From Cupriavidus gilardii J11 (GTDB lineage Bacteria > Pseudomonadota > Gammaproteobacteria > Burkholderiales > Burkholderiaceae), in contig NZ_VLJN01000056.1 of the NCBI RefSeq assembly GCF_007829435.1, positions 95,466-148,500 on the forward strand: DNA of 53,035 nucleotides, read 5' to 3'. Position 1 is the stretch's first letter. Each line of letters opens with the position of its first letter. The notes under the pieces were generated by a model. That model ran no database searches. It was not told the origin of the DNA and saw nothing but the letters and a program-made list of their open reading frames with translations. Shown piece by piece: positions 1 through 8,889 of the stretch. Position numbers and translations under genes: made by a program.

Positions 1-1476
1 CCCGCCTTCGCCGCCAAGGACGCGGTGATGGCCGTGGCCTCGACGTTCACCACGCTGGACCCCTACGATTCCAACGACACGCTGTCGCAGGCTGTCTCCA
101 AGAGCTTCTACCAGGGGCTGTTCGGCCTGGACAAGGACATGAAGCTGGTCAACGTGCTGGCCGAAAGCTATGACGTCAGCAAGGACGGGCTGACGTACAC
201 CATCAAGCTGAAGAAGGGCGTCAAGTTCCACGACGGCACCACGTTCGATGCCGGCGCGGTCAAGGCGAACCTCGATCGCGTGACCGATCCGGCCAACAAG
301 CTCAAGCGCTATACGCTGTTCAACCGCGTCGCGCGCACCGACGTGGTCGACGCCAACACGGTGAAGATCACGCTGAAGGAGCCGTTCTCGCCGTTCATCA
401 ACGTGCTGGCGCATCCGTCGGCCGTGATGATCTCGCCCACCGCGCTGAAGAAGTACGGCAAGGAGATCGCGTTCCACCCGGTCGGCACCGGCCCGTTCGA
501 ATTCGTCGAGTGGAAGCAGCCCGATCACCTGCGCGGCAAGAAGTTCGCCGGCTACTGGAAGACCGGCCTGCCCAAGATCGACACCATCACCTGGAAGCCG
601 GTGGTCGACAACAACAGCCGCTCCGCCATCATGCAGACCGGCGAGGCCGACTTCGCGTTCAGCATTCCGTTCGAACAGGCGGCCGTGCTGAAGGCCAGCC
701 CCAAGGTCGACCTGATCGCCGCGCCGTCGATCATCCAGCGCTACCTGTCGATGAATACGATGGTGAAGCCGTTCAACGACCCGAAGGTGCGCCAGGCCGT
801 CAACTACGCGATCAACAAGCAGGCGCTGGCCAAGGTCGCCTTCGCCGGCTACGCGGTGCCGGCCGAGGGCGTGGTGCCGCCGGGCGTGGACTTCGCCGAG
901 AAGCTGGGCCCGTGGCCGTACGATCCGGCGAAGGCGCGCGCGCTGCTGAAAGAGGCGGGCTACCCCAACGGCTTCGAAACCACGCTGTGGTCGGCCTACA
1001 ACCACACCACCGCGCAGAAGGTGATCCAGTTCGTGCAGCAGCAGCTGGCGCAGGTCGGCATCAAGGCCACGGTACAGGCGCTTGAAGCTGGGCAGCGTGT
1101 CGAGAAGGTGGAGAGCGTGCAGAAGCCCGAGGACGCGGGCGTGCGCATCTACTACGTCGGCTGGTCGTCGTCGACCGGTGAATCGGACTGGGCGCTGCGT
1201 CCGCTGCTGGCCTCGGAATCGATGCCGCCCAAGCTGCTGAACACCGCGTACTACAAGAACGAGCAGGTCGATGCCGATATCGCGGGCGCGCTGCGCACCA
1301 CCGACCGGACGGAGAAGGCGAAGCTGTACAAGGACGCGCAGCAACGCATCTGGAACGACGCGCCGTGGGCGTTCCTGGTGACCGAGCAGGTGCTGTACGC
1401 GCGCAGCAAGCGCCTGTCGGGCGCGTACGTGATGCCGGACGGCTCGTTCGAGTTCGAGAACATCGATATCAAGTAA
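1..1476 (+). CDS. Peptide ABC transporter substrate-binding protein (5'-truncated)
   Basis: Periplasmic solute-binding protein of the SBP_bac_5 (DppA/OppA/GsiB-like) family, which captures peptides and delivers them to an inner-membrane ABC permease. The frame is open from base 1, so the gene starts outside the window. The signal peptide and perhaps 25-45 residues are missing; 491 residues are visible. Family features are the early [13 protein letters not shown] segment, the [14 protein letters not shown] stretch near residue 70, and the [13 protein letters not shown] motif near residue 165. It is followed by two matching permease genes, so it is the operon's binding protein. The true substrate cannot be read from the sequence; the two downstream peptidases suggest peptides with non-standard residues. 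Confidence 0.9.
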   Translation, partial: PAFAAKDAVMAVASTFTTLDPYDSNDTLSQAVSKSFYQGLFGLDKDMKLVNVLAESYDVSKDGLTYTIKLKKGVKFHDGTTFDAGAVKANLDRVTDPANKLKRYTLFNRVARTDVVDANTVKITLKEPFSPFINVLAHPSAVMISPTALKKYGKEIAFHPVGTGPFEFVEWKQPDHLRGKKFAGYWKTGLPKIDTITWKPVVDNNSRSAIMQTGEADFAFSIPFEQAAVLKASPKVDLIAAPSIIQRYLSMNTMVKPFNDPKVRQAVNYAINKQALAKVAFAGYAVPAEGVVPPGVDFAEKLGPWPYDPAKARALLKEAGYPNGFETTLWSAYNHTTAQKVIQFVQQQLAQVGIKATVQALEAGQRVEKVESVQKPEDAGVRIYYVGWSSSTGESDWALRPLLASESMPPKLLNTAYYKNEQVDADIAGALRTTDRTEKAKLYKDAQQRIWNDAPWAFLVTEQVLYARSKRLSGAYVMPDGSFEFENIDIK

Positions 1477-1500
1477 GGGCCGTCGCAGCGCAGATCCTCT

Positions 1501-1576
1501 CTCGTCATCCCCGCGCAGGCGGGACCCAGCGCCTTTATACAGGCCATTGGGCCCCCGCCTTCGCGGAGGCGACGAG
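1501..1576. repeat. Palindromic intergenic element (GTCATCCCCGCG type)
   Basis: An imperfect inverted repeat bounded by CTCGTC and GACGAG, with inner arms around CCCGCGCAGGCGGG and CCCGCCTTCGCGG. It resembles the short mobile-looking palindromes scattered through many GC-rich proteobacterial genomes (general knowledge). It is the only copy of this type in the window. It occupies the gap between the binding-protein gene and the first permease gene, so in the mRNA it would fold into a hairpin that could protect or limit the upstream message. Confidence 0.6.
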
Positions 1577-1604
1577 GTGAAGCGCAGTGGCTCACGGAGT
1601 CTCC

Positions 1605-2525
1605 ATGTTGAATTACTTTGTCAAGCGCGTGCTGGGCGTGGTGCCGACGATGCTGATCGTCGCGGTGCTGGTCTTCCTGTTCGTGCATCTGTTGCCAGGC
1701 GACCCGGCCCGGCTGGCCGCCGGACCGGAAGCCGATGCCGCCACCGTCGAGCTGGTACGCAAGGACCTGGGCCTCGACAAGCCCCTGCCCGAGCAGTTCG
1801 TCACCTTCTTCGCCAATGCACTGCAGGGCGAGTTCGGAACGTCGTTGCGCACCAAGCGGCCGGTCAGCGAGGAGATCGGCGACCGCTTCATGCCGACGCT
1901 GTGGCTGACCGTGGCGTCGATGGCCTGGGCCGTGGTGTTCGGCATGGTGATCGGCATTGGCTCCGCCGTCTGGCGCAACAAATGGCCGGACCGTATCGGC
2001 ATGACGCTGGCGGTGTCCGGCATCTCCTTCCCGGCCTTCGCGCTCGGCATGCTGCTGATGGAGGTCTTCTCGGTGCAGCTGGGCTGGCTGCCTTCGATCG
2101 GCGCGGAAAGCTGGAAGCACTACATCCTGCCGTCGCTGACGTTGGGCGCCGCGGTGGCCGCCGTGATGGCGCGCTTTACCCGTGCATCGTTTGTCGAGGT
2201 GCTGCAGGAAGACTTCGTGCGCACGGCGCGCGCCAAGGGCGTGCGGGAGACGGTGGTGGTGGTCAAGCACTGCCTGCGCAACGCGATGATTCCGGTCGTC
2301 ACCATGATGGGCCTGCAGTTCGGCTTCCTGCTGGGCGGCTCGATCGTGGTGGAGAAGGTGTTCAACTGGCCGGGCCTGGGCCGGCTGCTGGTGGACGCGG
2401 TGGAAATGCGCGACTACCCGGTGATCCAGGCCGAGGTACTGCTGTTCTCCCTCGAATTCATTCTGATCAATCTGGTGGTGGATCTGCTGTACACGGTGAT
2501 CAATCCCACCATCCGCTATAAGTGA
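1605..2525 (+). CDS. Peptide ABC transporter permease, GsiC/DppB-like
   Basis: Inner-membrane permease of the binding-protein-dependent transport family. At 306 residues it matches the usual size of DppB/GsiC. It begins with a membrane segment (about residues 9-30), has the periplasmic region typical of DppB types, and carries the EAA-type cytoplasmic loop for ATPase contact near [12 protein letters not shown] (about residue 205). ATG at 1605 is chosen because GGAG lies five bases upstream; an in-frame GTG at 1587 has no such site. The stop overlaps the upstream region of the next permease by close spacing (8 bases), indicating one transcript. No ATPase gene is seen here; it would have to lie upstream of the window or elsewhere. 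Confidence 0.92.
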   Translation: MLNYFVKRVLGVVPTMLIVAVLVFLFVHLLPGDPARLAAGPEADAATVELVRKDLGLDKPLPEQFVTFFANALQGEFGTSLRTKRPVSEEIGDRFMPTLWLTVASMAWAVVFGMVIGIGSAVWRNKWPDRIGMTLAVSGISFPAFALGMLLMEVFSVQLGWLPSIGAESWKHYILPSLTLGAAVAAVMARFTRASFVEVLQEDFVRTARAKGVRETVVVVKHCLRNAMIPVVTMMGLQFGFLLGGSIVVEKVFNWPGLGRLLVDAVEMRDYPVIQAEVLLFSLEFILINLVVDLLYTVINPTIRYK

Positions 2526-2533
2526 GGCCGCGC

Positions 2534-3448
2534 ATGACCGAGCTATCGACCGTGGCGAACGACGCCGCCGTGCCGGCCGGCGCGGCGCAAGCCGAACCGG
2601 TGCGTACACCGTGGAGCGAATTCTGGCGCAAGTTCCGCCGTCAACATCTGGCGCTTGGCGCGGCCGTGTTCGTGCTGCTGCTGGTGGCCGTGGCCGTGCT
2701 GGCCCCGTATCTCGTGCCCTACGACCCGGAGAACTACTTCGACTACGACGCCCTCAATGCCGGTCCGTCGGCCGCGCACTGGTTCGGCGTCGATTCGCTG
2801 GGCCGCGACATCTTCAGCCGCATCCTGGCCGGCACGCGGATCTCGCTCGCGGCGGGCTTCCTGTCGGTGATCGTTGGCGCCATCGCCGGCACGCTGCTGG
2901 GCCTGCTGGCGGGCTACTACGAAGGCTGGTGGGACCGCATCGTGATGCGCATCTCCGACGTGCTGTTTGCCTTCCCGGGCATCCTGCTGGCCATCGGCAT
3001 CGTGGCCATTCTCGGCAACGGCATGGTCAACGTGATCTTCGCCGTGGCTATCTTCAGCATTCCGGCGTTCGCCCGGCTGGTACGCGGCAATACGCTGATG
3101 CTCAAGCGGCTGACCTATGTCGAGGCGGCGCGCAGCATCGGCGCATCCGACTGGACCATCCTGATGCGGCATATCCTGCCGGGCACGATCTCGTCGATCG
3201 TGGTCTATTTCTCGATGCGCATCGGCACCTCGATCATCACGGCGGCGAGCCTGTCCTTCCTCGGCCTGGGCGCGCAGCCGCCGACCCCGGAGTGGGGCGC
3301 GATGCTGAACGAGGCCCGCGCCGACATGGTGACCGCGCCCCACGTGGCCATCTTCCCGAGCCTTGCGATCTTCCTGACCGTGCTGGCGTTCAACCTGCTC
3401 GGCGACGGCCTGCGCGACGCGCTGGATCCGAAGATCGACCGCCGCTAG
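2534..3448 (+). CDS. Peptide ABC transporter permease, GsiD/DppC-like
   Basis: Second half of the heterodimeric peptide channel, 304 residues, of the DppC/GsiD type. An N-terminal cytoplasmic segment (about 35 residues) precedes the first membrane helix. The family motif [20 protein letters not shown] (about residues 80-100) and the EAA loop near [13 protein letters not shown] are clear. ATG at 2534 is used; an in-frame GTG 12 bases upstream overlaps the previous stop and would be an alternative. It pairs with the preceding gene and is followed after 9 bases by the P1 peptidase gene, so the five-gene unit is probably co-transcribed. Confidence 0.92.
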   Translation: MTELSTVANDAAVPAGAAQAEPVRTPWSEFWRKFRRQHLALGAAVFVLLLVAVAVLAPYLVPYDPENYFDYDALNAGPSAAHWFGVDSLGRDIFSRILAGTRISLAAGFLSVIVGAIAGTLLGLLAGYYEGWWDRIVMRISDVLFAFPGILLAIGIVAILGNGMVNVIFAVAIFSIPAFARLVRGNTLMLKRLTYVEAARSIGASDWTILMRHILPGTISSIVVYFSMRIGTSIITAASLSFLGLGAQPPTPEWGAMLNEARADMVTAPHVAIFPSLAIFLTVLAFNLLGDGLRDALDPKIDRR

Positions 3449-3457
3449 CCGCACGTC

Positions 3458-4564
3458 ATGATCCCGACCATGTTTGCCGCCGGCTCCGATGCCGAGGGCA
3501 TGCCGCAAGGGGCGCCCCATATCGGCGACCTGCCGGCGGGCCCGGGCAATGCCATTACCGATGTCGCCGGTGTCCGCGTCGGCCACTGCACGATCGCGCA
3601 GGGCGCGATGCAGACCGGCGTGACGGTGCTCGTGCCGCATGGCGCCGATCCTTACCTGCACAAGGTCCCCGCGGCGGCCGCGGTCATCAACGGCTTCGGC
3701 AAGAGCATCGGGCTGGTGCAGCTCGACGAGCTCGGCGTGCTGGAGACGCCGATCGCGCTGACCAATACCTTTGCCGTGGGAGCGGTGGCACAGGCGCAGA
3801 TCCGGCAGGCGTGCGCGGCCAACCCGGAGATCGGCAGGGCATGGCCCACCGTCAATCCGCTGGTGTTCGAATGCAATGACGGCTATCTGAACGACCTGCA
3901 GGCGATGCTGGTCGGCGAGTTGCACTACCGGCTGGCCTGCTCGGCGGCGGGCGAGCCGGTGGAGCAGGGCGCGGTTGGCGCCGGACGCGGCATGTCGGCG
4001 TTCGGGCTCAAGGGAGGCATCGGCACCGCATCGCGGGTCGCCGCTGGCCACCGCGTCGGCGCGCTGGTGCTGGCCAACTATGGCAAGCCGGAAATGCTGA
4101 CGATCGCGGGGCAACGTGTCGGCCCCGCGCTGGCGCGTTGCCTGGCCGGGCAGGATGATGCACGCGGCCCGGAGAAGGGCTCGATCATCATGATCGTGGC
4201 CACCGACGCGCCGCTCGATTCGCGGCAGCTTCGCCGGCTCGCACAGCGCGCCGCCGCCGGCCTTGCGCGGACCGGTTCGGTCTACGGTCACGGGTCCGGC
4301 GATATCGCGCTGGCATTCAGTACCGCCTACACCGTGCCGCACGACAGCACGGCGCCGATGCCCTCTGTCGCCATGCTGCACGAGACATCGCTCGATCCGC
4401 TGTTTCATGCGGCGGCGGACAGCGTGGAGCAGGCCATCCTCAATGCGCTGTGGCATGCCGAGACGGTGATCGGGCGCGACGGGCATTGCCGGCAGTCGTT
4501 GCGGGCGGTGTGGACGGTGATGCAGGCTGAATTGGCTTCCCATGGCGGCGACATGAAGCGGTGA
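3458..4564 (+). CDS. P1-family (DmpA/BapA-like) self-processing aminopeptidase
   Basis: N-terminal-nucleophile aminopeptidase, 368 residues, of the family that includes D-aminopeptidase DmpA and beta-peptidyl aminopeptidase BapA. These are made as inactive precursors that cut themselves before a serine, which then becomes the catalytic nucleophile. Here the expected site is Gly241-Ser242 in KGSIIMIVATDAPL. Upstream, GPGNAITDVAGVRVGHCTI (residues 29-47) and FECNDGYLND are characteristic. No signal peptide is apparent, so a cytoplasmic location is inferred. Sitting just behind the permeases, it probably hydrolyses the imported peptides. D- versus beta-peptide specificity cannot be decided. The stop codon lies inside a palindromic repeat. 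Confidence 0.88.
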   Translation: MIPTMFAAGSDAEGMPQGAPHIGDLPAGPGNAITDVAGVRVGHCTIAQGAMQTGVTVLVPHGADPYLHKVPAAAAVINGFGKSIGLVQLDELGVLETPIALTNTFAVGAVAQAQIRQACAANPEIGRAWPTVNPLVFECNDGYLNDLQAMLVGELHYRLACSAAGEPVEQGAVGAGRGMSAFGLKGGIGTASRVAAGHRVGALVLANYGKPEMLTIAGQRVGPALARCLAGQDDARGPEKGSIIMIVATDAPLDSRQLRRLAQRAAAGLARTGSVYGHGSGDIALAFSTAYTVPHDSTAPMPSVAMLHETSLDPLFHAAADSVEQAILNALWHAETVIGRDGHCRQSLRAVWTVMQAELASHGGDMKR

Positions 4565-4625
4565 CTGCCCTCTCCCCCCGCCCCTCTCCCGCCTGCGGGA
4601 GAGGGGCGGGGGAGAGGGCAGTCAC
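4561..4625. repeat. Palindromic repeat copy 1 (CCCTCTCCC family, full length)
   Basis: A 65-base near-perfect palindrome with outer arms GTGACTGCCCTCTCC and GGAGAGGGCAGTCAC and a central CCCGCCTGCGGG hairpin. It is the most complete of seven copies in this window and includes the stop codon of the P1 peptidase gene. It separates that gene from the M55 peptidase gene and could act as a stable mRNA hairpin between them. Confidence 0.85.
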
Positions 4626-4672
4626 CCCCAATCCCAAACCCCCAACCCATAACGCCCGATCCATCCACCCCA

Positions 4673-5503
4673 ATGAAAATCCTCATCTCCACCGACATCG
4701 AAGGCGTCGCCGGCGTCTTCCATCCCGAGCAGACCCGCCCCGGCAACGGGGAGTACGAGCGCGCCCGCGCATGGATGACGCGCGAGGCGGACGCCGCCGC
4801 GCGCGGCGCCTTCGCGGCGGGTGCCGAAGCGGTGTGGGTCAACGATTCTCACGGCGGCTTCCGCAACCTGCTGCCCGACCTGCTGGATCCGCGCGTGCGC
4901 ATGGTGCTCGGCAAGCCGCGCTATCTCGGCATGATGGCCGGCATCGAACAGGCGTGCGATGGCGTGCTGATGATCGGCTATCACGGCCGCGCGCACAGCC
5001 GCGGCATTCTCGCCCATACCATCAACAGCGGCGCGTTCGCCGGGGTCTGGCTCGGCGGACAGGAGCTTGGCGAGGCGGGCCTTTACGCGGCGGTGGCGGG
5101 CGACGCTGGCGTGCCGGTGCTGATGGCCAGCGGCGATGACGTATTCGTGCAGGAAACGCGCCCCCTGCTGCCATGGGCGCGCTTTGTCGAGACCAAGCGC
5201 GCGCAGGGGCAGGGCAGTGGCGACTCGCTGACGCCGGCGGCTTCGTGCGAAGCGATCCAAGCGGCGGCCGAGGCCGCCGTCGGCGCGCTGCGGCAGCGGA
5301 CCGACAGGCCGCGGCCGCTGGTGATCGCCGGCCCGCTGACGTGCCGGCTGCGCACGCAGACACCGGCCCACGCGGATCTGTTCTGCCAATGGCCCGCGCT
5401 GCAACGGCTCGACGGCGTCACGCTGCAGTTCGATGCCGCCAGCGCCACCGATGCGGTACGCATGCTGAACTGCCTGTCGGCCATGTCTTTCATGCTGCGC
5501 TAG
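4673..5503 (+). CDS. M55-family D-aminopeptidase (DppA-like)
   Basis: Zinc D-aminopeptidase of family M55, 276 residues, close to the size of Bacillus subtilis DppA, which removes N-terminal D-amino acids from peptides. Metal and active-site residues known for DppA are at the same positions: Asp8 and Glu10 in STDIEG, His60 in NDSHGG, His104 in IGYHGR, His115 in LAHTINSG, and a glutamate near 134. Start ATG at 4673 is the first in frame and gives the canonical MKILISTDIEG opening. No signal peptide. It closes the peptide-transport operon and, with the P1 peptidase, implies catabolism or recycling of D-amino-acid-containing peptides. This DppA is unrelated to the dipeptide-binding protein of the same name. 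Confidence 0.9.
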   Translation: MKILISTDIEGVAGVFHPEQTRPGNGEYERARAWMTREADAAARGAFAAGAEAVWVNDSHGGFRNLLPDLLDPRVRMVLGKPRYLGMMAGIEQACDGVLMIGYHGRAHSRGILAHTINSGAFAGVWLGGQELGEAGLYAAVAGDAGVPVLMASGDDVFVQETRPLLPWARFVETKRAQGQGSGDSLTPAASCEAIQAAAEAAVGALRQRTDRPRPLVIAGPLTCRLRTQTPAHADLFCQWPALQRLDGVTLQFDAASATDAVRMLNCLSAMSFMLR

Positions 5504-6654
5504 CGCGCGGCGCCTTCATCCGGGGTGGCTGGGTCGGGCGGACCGGTCAGCGCATAGGCTGTGCTGCGGCCACCCCCGGGCATGCGGCGCAGCACGCCGA
5601 GCGACAGCAATTCGTTGATGTCGCGCAGCGCCGTATCCGGCGAGCACGACGCCATCGACGCCCATCGGCTACTGGTCAGCTTGCCATCGAATCCGTCGAG
5701 CAAGCGGTTCAACAGCTTGCGCTGGCGGGGATTCAGCGGCGCCTGCGCCCAGCGCTGCCAGAAGCGGTGCTTGAACAGGATGCTGTCCAGCGTGGCGTGA
5801 GCGCTGTCCAGCGCGCGTTGCAATGTGTCGAGGAACCATGCGAGCCATGCGGTGACGTCGAGCGTGCCCTTCTGTGTTTGCTCCAGGATGTCATAGTAGC
5901 CCCGCCGCTCGCTCTGGATCTGCGCGGACAGGCTGTAGAAGCGCTGTGGACTGCGGTCCGCGCGTGCCAGCAGAAGGTCGCCGATGGCGCGCGCGATGCG
6001 GCCGTTACCGTCGTCGAACGGATGCAGCGTGACGAACCACAGGTGGCCGAGACCGGCCTTCAGCAGCGCCGGATCGCGATCGTCGTGCTCGACCCAATGC
6101 AGCAGCCGCTGCAGTTCCTTGGGCAGGCAAGAGGCTGGGGGCCCTTCGAAGTGAACGCGCTGCCGGCCCACCGGCCCGGACACGACCTGCATGGGGCCAT
6201 GTGCATCGTCACGCAACGCCCCGACGCGGATGCGTGAGAGGCCGCTATAGCCTGTGGGAAAGAGCGCGGCGTGCCATCCGAACAGCCGCTGCAAGGTCAG
6301 CGGCGCGGCGCTTTGCACGGTGGCGTCCAGCACCATCGACACCACGCCGTCGACATGCCGGTCGGCTGGCGCCAGCGCACCGATGTCCACGCCCAGCTTG
6401 CGCGCGATCGAAGAACGTACCGATGCGACATCCAGGCGCTCGCCTTCGATCGCGCTGCTCTTGACGACGTCCTCGGTCAGGGCCTCCAGACTGGCATGGT
6501 CGCGCAGACCCATGCCGACATCGGCAAGCCGTCCGAGCAGACGCCCCTGTGCCGCGCTCGCCTCCGCCAGCGAGCTGGCCAGGGCGCCCACGTCGTACCG
6601 CCATGCCGGCCAGTCGGCCGACTGCCAGATATAGGTGTAATCTCCGCTTTCCAT
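5500..6654 (-). CDS. Fic family protein with N-terminal DUF4172 and C-terminal winged helix
   Basis: Predicted Fic-domain enzyme, 384 residues, of the type that transfers AMP from ATP to protein hydroxyls. The catalytic motif HPFDDGNGRIAR starts at His211. An N-terminal inhibitory motif (S/T)xxxE(G/N) is present as SSAIEG at residues 66-71, so it is a self-inhibited class II Fic. Residues 1-45 match the DUF4172 style (YIWQSADWPAWRYD). The C-terminal ~60 residues (from about RQRKLLNRLLDGF) look like a winged helix, so it may bind DNA. The ATG at 6654 has no Shine-Dalgarno sequence and a -10-like box ends six bases before it, suggesting a leaderless mRNA. Its 3' end overlaps the convergent M55 gene by four bases. 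Target protein unknown. Confidence 0.9.
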   Translation of the reverse strand: MESGDYTYIWQSADWPAWRYDVGALASSLAEASAAQGRLLGRLADVGMGLRDHASLEALTEDVVKSSAIEGERLDVASVRSSIARKLGVDIGALAPADRHVDGVVSMVLDATVQSAAPLTLQRLFGWHAALFPTGYSGLSRIRVGALRDDAHGPMQVVSGPVGRQRVHFEGPPASCLPKELQRLLHWVEHDDRDPALLKAGLGHLWFVTLHPFDDGNGRIARAIGDLLLARADRSPQRFYSLSAQIQSERRGYYDILEQTQKGTLDVTAWLAWFLDTLQRALDSAHATLDSILFKHRFWQRWAQAPLNPRQRKLLNRLLDGFDGKLTSSRWASMASCSPDTALRDINELLSLGVLRRMPGGGRSTAYALTGPPDPATPDEGAAR

Positions 6655-6661
6655 GCGGAGA
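6641..6661. promoter_or_regulatory. Inverted repeat over the fic start codon
   Basis: TCTCCGC and GCGGAGA arms of 7 bases separated by 7 bases, centred next to the fic ATG and touching the proposed -10 box. The arm sequence TCTCCGCA recurs in the larger palindrome at 6690-6718, so both may bind the same regulator, possibly the Fic protein's own winged helix. Confidence 0.5.
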
Positions 6662-6689
6662 TTGTGCGCGGCATTCCCCGCATGTGCAA
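6661..6689 (-). promoter_or_regulatory. Putative leaderless fic promoter
   Basis: On the minus strand TTGCAC (6689-6684) and CACAAT (6666-6661) are spaced by 17 bases. Transcription would begin at or next to the A of the fic ATG at 6654. The boxes match consensus only partly, so this is a prediction; the lack of any ribosome-binding site upstream of the ATG supports it. Confidence 0.45.
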
Positions 6690-6718
6690 CTATTCTCTGC
6701 AGAATCTGCGGAGAATAG
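6690..6718. promoter_or_regulatory. 29-bp palindrome, putative operator between fic and the divergent gene
   Basis: Two 13-base arms around a 3-base AAT spacer with one mismatch; the left arm reads CTATTCTCTGCAG and the right CTGCGGAGAATAG. It directly abuts the proposed fic -35 box and lies in the intergenic region shared with the rightward unknown gene at 6884. No T-run follows, so an operator is more likely than a terminator. Confidence 0.6.
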
Positions 6719-6883
6719 GCGCGGTTTTCACCGCAGATTGGCCTCGTCCGTGGTGCGGAGCGGTGCACGGGGCACAAAACGGCCCGGCCCTTGGAGTTGC
6801 ATCAGAATTGCCTCACAATCCGCATCCCCGCCGCTCGCCCGCCTGCCGCAGGCCGGTGCCGCTAGCGGCCACAAGCCGACCCC

Positions 6884-7621
6884 ATGCCAGATTCCGCCGT
6901 ACCCGCCTTCCCCGCCGAGCCCGCAACGCCCCCCGCCCACTGGACCGCCGTCCGCAAGGACTTCGTCGAGCCCGGCACCCCGTGCGCACGTGCGGGAAAG
7001 GGTCACCGGCTGCATCGCCTTGTCGCGGGACACGCCTACATCCTGCGCGACGTCGACGGCAATGAAAGGCCCTTTGGGCCGATATGCGCGCGGGCGCTGC
7101 TGGGCGCGTCAGCCGGCCTTGCCGGCGTGCCTGACTTCACCGCCCGCTATACCGCATCGGCTGACGCGGGGCCTGAAGCGGCCGTCAGCGGTCGAAGGAC
7201 CGGCGACGAGGCCGTCGCCGCGCAGCGCCTGGCCGCGGCGACACGATATCTGCTGCTGCGCATGGAGAAGGTCGCCAGCATTCCGCGCATCCAGCCCACG
7301 GTACGCTACGCCGCGCTCGAACCGATTTACGCCGACTATCGCCGCCAAGGCACGCTGTCGCCGCAACAGGTGCGGCGCGTGCTGGCGATCGAGCGCAGTC
7401 CGGCGACGCCGGCCGCGCTGAAGGCGATGCCGCTGCTGGACGTCTACACCGCCTATGTGCAATTGCAGCGTGCGCTGCTGGGTGCCGATCGTCTGGATCG
7501 CCAGCGCTTCCTGCGCGGCCTTATCGACTGGCTGGCGCGGCACCTGATGCTGACGCGCGCGCAGATCGAGGCGGCGGGGCTGGCATTGCATCCTCGGGCT
7601 TTTCAGGGGCATTGGGGGTAG
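6884..7621 (+). CDS. Conserved-looking protein of unknown function (245 aa)
   Basis: I do not recognise this protein. It starts with a proline/alanine-rich tail (residues 1-20), then a segment with two cysteines in CARAGKGHRLHRL and FGPICARALLG (about residues 34-70) that loosely recalls small zinc-binding modules. A mostly helical region follows (about residues 105-240). There is no signal peptide or membrane segment. Coding is supported by strong GC3 bias, a clean ATG at 6884 and a stop just before a repeat element. It is divergent from fic and shares its control region, so the two could be co-regulated. Confidence 0.65.
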   Translation: MPDSAVPAFPAEPATPPAHWTAVRKDFVEPGTPCARAGKGHRLHRLVAGHAYILRDVDGNERPFGPICARALLGASAGLAGVPDFTARYTASADAGPEAAVSGRRTGDEAVAAQRLAAATRYLLLRMEKVASIPRIQPTVRYAALEPIYADYRRQGTLSPQQVRRVLAIERSPATPAALKAMPLLDVYTAYVQLQRALLGADRLDRQRFLRGLIDWLARHLMLTRAQIEAAGLALHPRAFQGHWG

Positions 7622-7640
7622 GGGCCGGGGGAGAGGGCAG
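7617..7640. repeat. Palindromic repeat copy 2 (one arm only)
   Basis: Only the right arm, ending GGGGGAGAGGGCAG, is recognisable, directly behind the stop of the unknown gene. The matching left arm is absent, so this is a decayed or partial copy of the CCCTCTCCC family. Confidence 0.55.
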
Positions 7641-7755
7641 CCCCAGCCAACAAACCACCCCCTACCACCGTACAACCCCCAGGCAACCCACCCTGGCGCC
7701 CCACGCCGTAATGGCGTTAAATGCGGACATCCGACCCCGCTGCCGAGGCATGCCG

Positions 7756-8841
7756 ATGCGTTCGCACATGGGCTTCTCCCGCACGTACTCCGAGGCGCGC
7801 CAGCGCTTCCACGACGCAGCGCACGCGCTTGGCGAGGTGCCGACCCCTTTCGCGCATCCGACCCAGCGCGGCGCCGACGGGGAGGAACTGGCGATCGACG
7901 TCGCGTGGCTGGGCCCGCGCGAAGCGCGTCATCTAATGATGGTCACGTCCGGCGTGCATGGCGCGGAGGGGTTTTGCGGCTCCGGCGCGCAGGTGGCGAT
8001 GATGCACGATGCCGACCTGCTGGGCGCGTGCGGTGAGGCCGGCGTCGCGCTGCTGCTCGTGCATGCGGTCAATCCCTACGGCTTCTCGCACATGCGCCGG
8101 GTCAACGAGGACAACGTCGATCTGAACCGCAACTTCATGGATTTCACCCGGCCGCTGCCGTACAACGCCGCGTATGCCGAGATCGCGCCGCTGCTGCTGC
8201 CGGCGCACTGGCCGCCGCCGGACGACAACGAAGCCGCGCTCGCGCGCATGGTCGCCGACAAGGGTATCGACTGGTATCAGGCGGCCGTGAGCGCCGGGCA
8301 GTATCACGATCCGGACGGCATGTTCTTCGGCGGCCGCGTGGCAAGCTGGAGCAACTACACGCTGCGCCGCATCCTGGCGCGCTACGGCGCGGGCCGCGAC
8401 AGCCTGCGCTGGATCGATATCCATACCGGCCTGGGTCCATGGGGATATGGCGAGCCGATCTGCATGGGGCCGGACACACCGGAACAACTGGCGCGAACCC
8501 GGGCGATCTGGGGGCAGGCCGTGACGTCGATCTACGATGGCTCGTCCACATCGTCGAATCTGCACGGGCTGGCGTGGCATGCCGTGCCTGACACGCTGCG
8601 GTCCATCGACTATGCCGGCATCGCGCTGGAATTCGGCACGCTGCCGCTGCCGGACGTGCTGCAAGCCCTGCGCGGCGACCACTGGTTATATCGGCACCGC
8701 GATGCCGACAACACGCAGCGCGACCTGATCCGCGAGCGGATGTGGCAGGCTTTCTATGGGGATGCGGACGACTGGCGCGCCAACGTGGTGGAGCAATGCG
8801 TCGCGGCGGTGCGTGCGGCGGCGGTTGCGGTTGGGCGGTGA
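7756..8841 (+). CDS. M14-family metallopeptidase-like protein (DUF2817)
   Basis: Predicted zinc carboxypeptidase-like hydrolase of the M14/DUF2817 group, about 361 residues. Zinc-ligand candidates are His and Glu in SGVHGAEGFCGSG and the His of DIHTGLGPWG. A glutamate in ALEFGTLPL near the C-terminus fits the catalytic base. RVNEDNVDLNRNFMDF is the substrate-pocket segment typical of the group. ATG at 7756 is chosen because GAGG lies seven bases upstream; ATGs at 7711, 7750 and 7768 are in frame. No signal peptide is apparent, so it is probably cytoplasmic. It stands alone, converging on the Bug-type gene. Substrate unknown; an acyl-amino-acid or peptide amide is a guess from the family. Confidence 0.8.
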   Translation: MRSHMGFSRTYSEARQRFHDAAHALGEVPTPFAHPTQRGADGEELAIDVAWLGPREARHLMMVTSGVHGAEGFCGSGAQVAMMHDADLLGACGEAGVALLLVHAVNPYGFSHMRRVNEDNVDLNRNFMDFTRPLPYNAAYAEIAPLLLPAHWPPPDDNEAALARMVADKGIDWYQAAVSAGQYHDPDGMFFGGRVASWSNYTLRRILARYGAGRDSLRWIDIHTGLGPWGYGEPICMGPDTPEQLARTRAIWGQAVTSIYDGSSTSSNLHGLAWHAVPDTLRSIDYAGIALEFGTLPLPDVLQALRGDHWLYRHRDADNTQRDLIRERMWQAFYGDADDWRANVVEQCVAAVRAAAVAVGR

Positions 8842-8889
8842 AGGGTGGGGTGATGTGGGTGTGGCGGGCTTGGTGTGGCGGGGTGGGCT

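Noticed and set aside
5500..6654. Fic protein as a FicT/FicA toxin-antitoxin pair
   Set aside because: The inhibitory motif is within the same protein (residues 66-71) and no small antitoxin gene lies next to it.
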